A stretch of DNA of 64,000 bases from Pseudomonas kielensis (GTDB taxonomy: Bacteria; Pseudomonadota; Gammaproteobacteria; Pseudomonadales; Pseudomonadaceae). The translations under genes and the position numbers were made by a program. Numbering within the stretch: the stretch's first letter is position 1; every line of letters begins with the position of its first letter. The DNA is taken from the NCBI RefSeq assembly GCF_014236655.1, contig NZ_JACMYG010000009.1, positions 1 to 64,000 on the forward strand, in the 5' to 3' direction. Positions 62,893 through 64,000 of this stretch are shown one piece after another. A model generated the notes under the pieces. It saw nothing but the letters and a program-made list of their open reading frames with translations, was not told where the DNA came from and ran no database searches.

Positions 62893-64000
62893 TCACTTGG
62901 ACAGCCGCGTGAGGTACTGCTCCAGGGCGTTGGAGTAGTTGTCGGCGTACCACTGGGCGTTGAGCGCGATCTGTTTCTTCAGGTTCTCTGGCGACGCGCA
63001 GTTGGCTTGCAGTTGTTCGGCCGACATCAGCTTCTCGGTCGCGCTGTTGGACGGACCGTTGCCCAGCAGTTCGAAGAGCTTGAGCTGGCCTTCCGGTTGC
63101 AGGGCATGCTGGATGAACTGCATCGCCGGCTGGCTCCCCGCCGGGTTGCCCGACAGTACGGCCCAACTGCTGGAGTTGATGAAGCCGTTGTCGAAGCTCC
63201 AGCGCACACGGCCTTCGGTGTCTTCGCTGAGCAGCTTGGCGCGGGTGTGCCAGATGGCGCCCACCGAGACTTCGCCATCGACCATCAGTTGCTGGCTTTC
63301 GGCGCCCGAGCTCCAGAACGACAGCACGTGGGGCTTGATCTCGTCGATCTTGTTCAGGGCGCGCACCACGTCCAGCGGGTAGAGCTGATCGGCCGGAACG
63401 CCGTCGGCCAGCAGCGCCGCCTCGAGCATGCCGTTCATCCACTTGTAGAGGGTGCGTTTGCCGGGGAATTTCTTCACGTCCCAGAAATCGGCCCAGGTTT
63501 TCGGCCCGTTATCGCCGAACTTCTCGCTGTCCCAAGCCATCACGTAGCTGAACTGGTAGCTGGCGATGCCGTGGTCGGAGGCCAGGACTGGCGCCACCTG
63601 GTCACGCTTGATCACGTTGTAGTCCAGGGGCTGCAGGATCTTTTCCTTGCCCAGGACAATGGCGCTGTAGCTCTCGACGTCGACCACGTCCCAGCTGGGC
63701 TGACCGCTGGCCAGTTGTGAGCGGATCGCGCCCTCGGTGGGGCCGGCGCCGTCGATGCGCACCTGGATTCCGGTGTTCTTGGTGAAGGTGTCGGTCCAGG
63801 CGGAGCGGAAGGCGGTCAGTGCGTCGCCACCCCAGTTGACCACCACCAGCGGCTTGTCGGCCGACCAACTGATACCGCTGCGCAGCGCCAGGGGCACGGC
63901 CGCCAACAGGCCCATGGCCTGGATGAAGGTGCGTCGGTTGATCTGCCCGCCACGGGCCTTTTCGATAAGCACTTCAATACAGTCGCGTTGATGATCCTGG
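62893..64000 (-). CDS. ABC transporter substrate-binding protein, polyamine type, Tat-exported; 5' end beyond the window
   Basis: From a possible GTG at 63972 the protein has 359 aa. It starts with a twin-arginine signal (INRRTFIQAMG, then a hydrophobic stretch ending near SWSADKP) and continues as a PotD/PotF-like binding protein with VVNWGGDALTAFRSAW and TWADFWDVKKFPGKRTL. No ribosome binding site precedes that GTG, and the frame stays open for nine more codons (QDHQRDCIE before the valine) up to the window edge. The true start therefore probably lies past 64000. It is the first visible gene of the importer cluster. Confidence 0.85.
   Translation of the reverse strand, partial: QDHQRDCIEVLIEKARGGQINRRTFIQAMGLLAAVPLALRSGISWSADKPLVVVNWGGDALTAFRSAWTDTFTKNTGIQVRIDGAGPTEGAIRSQLASGQPSWDVVDVESYSAIVLGKEKILQPLDYNVIKRDQVAPVLASDHGIASYQFSYVMAWDSEKFGDNGPKTWADFWDVKKFPGKRTLYKWMNGMLEAALLADGVPADQLYPLDVVRALNKIDEIKPHVLSFWSSGAESQQLMVDGEVSVGAIWHTRAKLLSEDTEGRVRWSFDNGFINSSSWAVLSGNPAGSQPAMQFIQHALQPEGQLKLFELLGNGPSNSATEKLMSAEQLQANCASPENLKKQIALNAQWYADNYSNALEQYLTRLSK

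Overview
The window comes from a Pseudomonas chromosome, most likely of the P. fluorescens group. The evidence is the high GC content, Pseudomonas-type REP palindromes (core TGTGGGAGCGGGCTTGCCCGC) between genes, the gene order zapG-hydrolase-trpS-zapE ... rplM-rpsI-petABC-sspAB-dolP-gmhA-yraN-lpoA-rsmI-rnpB-mraZ, and Pseudomonas-like protein lengths (LpxC 303 aa, PetA 197 aa, TrpS with a C-terminal extension). Most of the window is conserved chromosomal backbone. I see no prophage, CRISPR array, toxin-antitoxin locus or defence island.

1-12.45 kb: housekeeping genes. These are zapG (cell envelope and division), an alpha/beta hydrolase, trpS, zapE, a divergent pair (GlxA-type AraC regulator and a long-chain-type acyl-CoA dehydrogenase), an aldo/keto reductase, ribosomal proteins L13 and S9, the cytochrome bc1 operon petABC, and sspA-sspB.

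12.47-13.24 kb: a 769-bp IS1182-like element with near-perfect ends. It has lost most of its transposase and sits in the loop of the sspB terminator.

13.3-36.6 kb: an envelope and division block. On the minus strand is the lpoA-yraN-gmhA-dolP cluster. On the plus strand are rsmI, the RNase P RNA gene, and the complete dcw cluster mraZ-rsmH-ftsL-ftsI-murE-murF-mraY-murD-ftsW-murG-murC-ddlB-ftsQ-ftsA-ftsZ, followed by lpxC. The dcw genes overlap or nearly touch. A promoter and three MraZ boxes at 10-bp spacing lie in front of mraZ.

36.6-50 kb: a more variable block, mostly on the minus strand. It holds a membrane diguanylate cyclase, an OprD-family porin, a small secreted protein, a four-gene adaptor/RND pump/response regulator/histidine kinase operon, a YkgJ-type cysteine-cluster protein, small hypotheticals, and a cheV-acetyltransferase pair.

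49.8-60 kb: nitric oxide defence and respiration. norR is divergent from hmp, with two GT-N7-AC NorR sites and a sigma-54 promoter between them. Then come dsbB and the cytochrome bo3 oxidase operon cyoABCDE. Two copies of a ~395-bp structured intergenic repeat, each followed by a REP sequence, lie after hmp and after cyoE.

60.4-64 kb: a 234-aa protein of unknown function and a spermidine/putrescine-type ABC importer (two permeases and a Tat-exported binding protein). The binding-protein gene runs off the right edge of the window.
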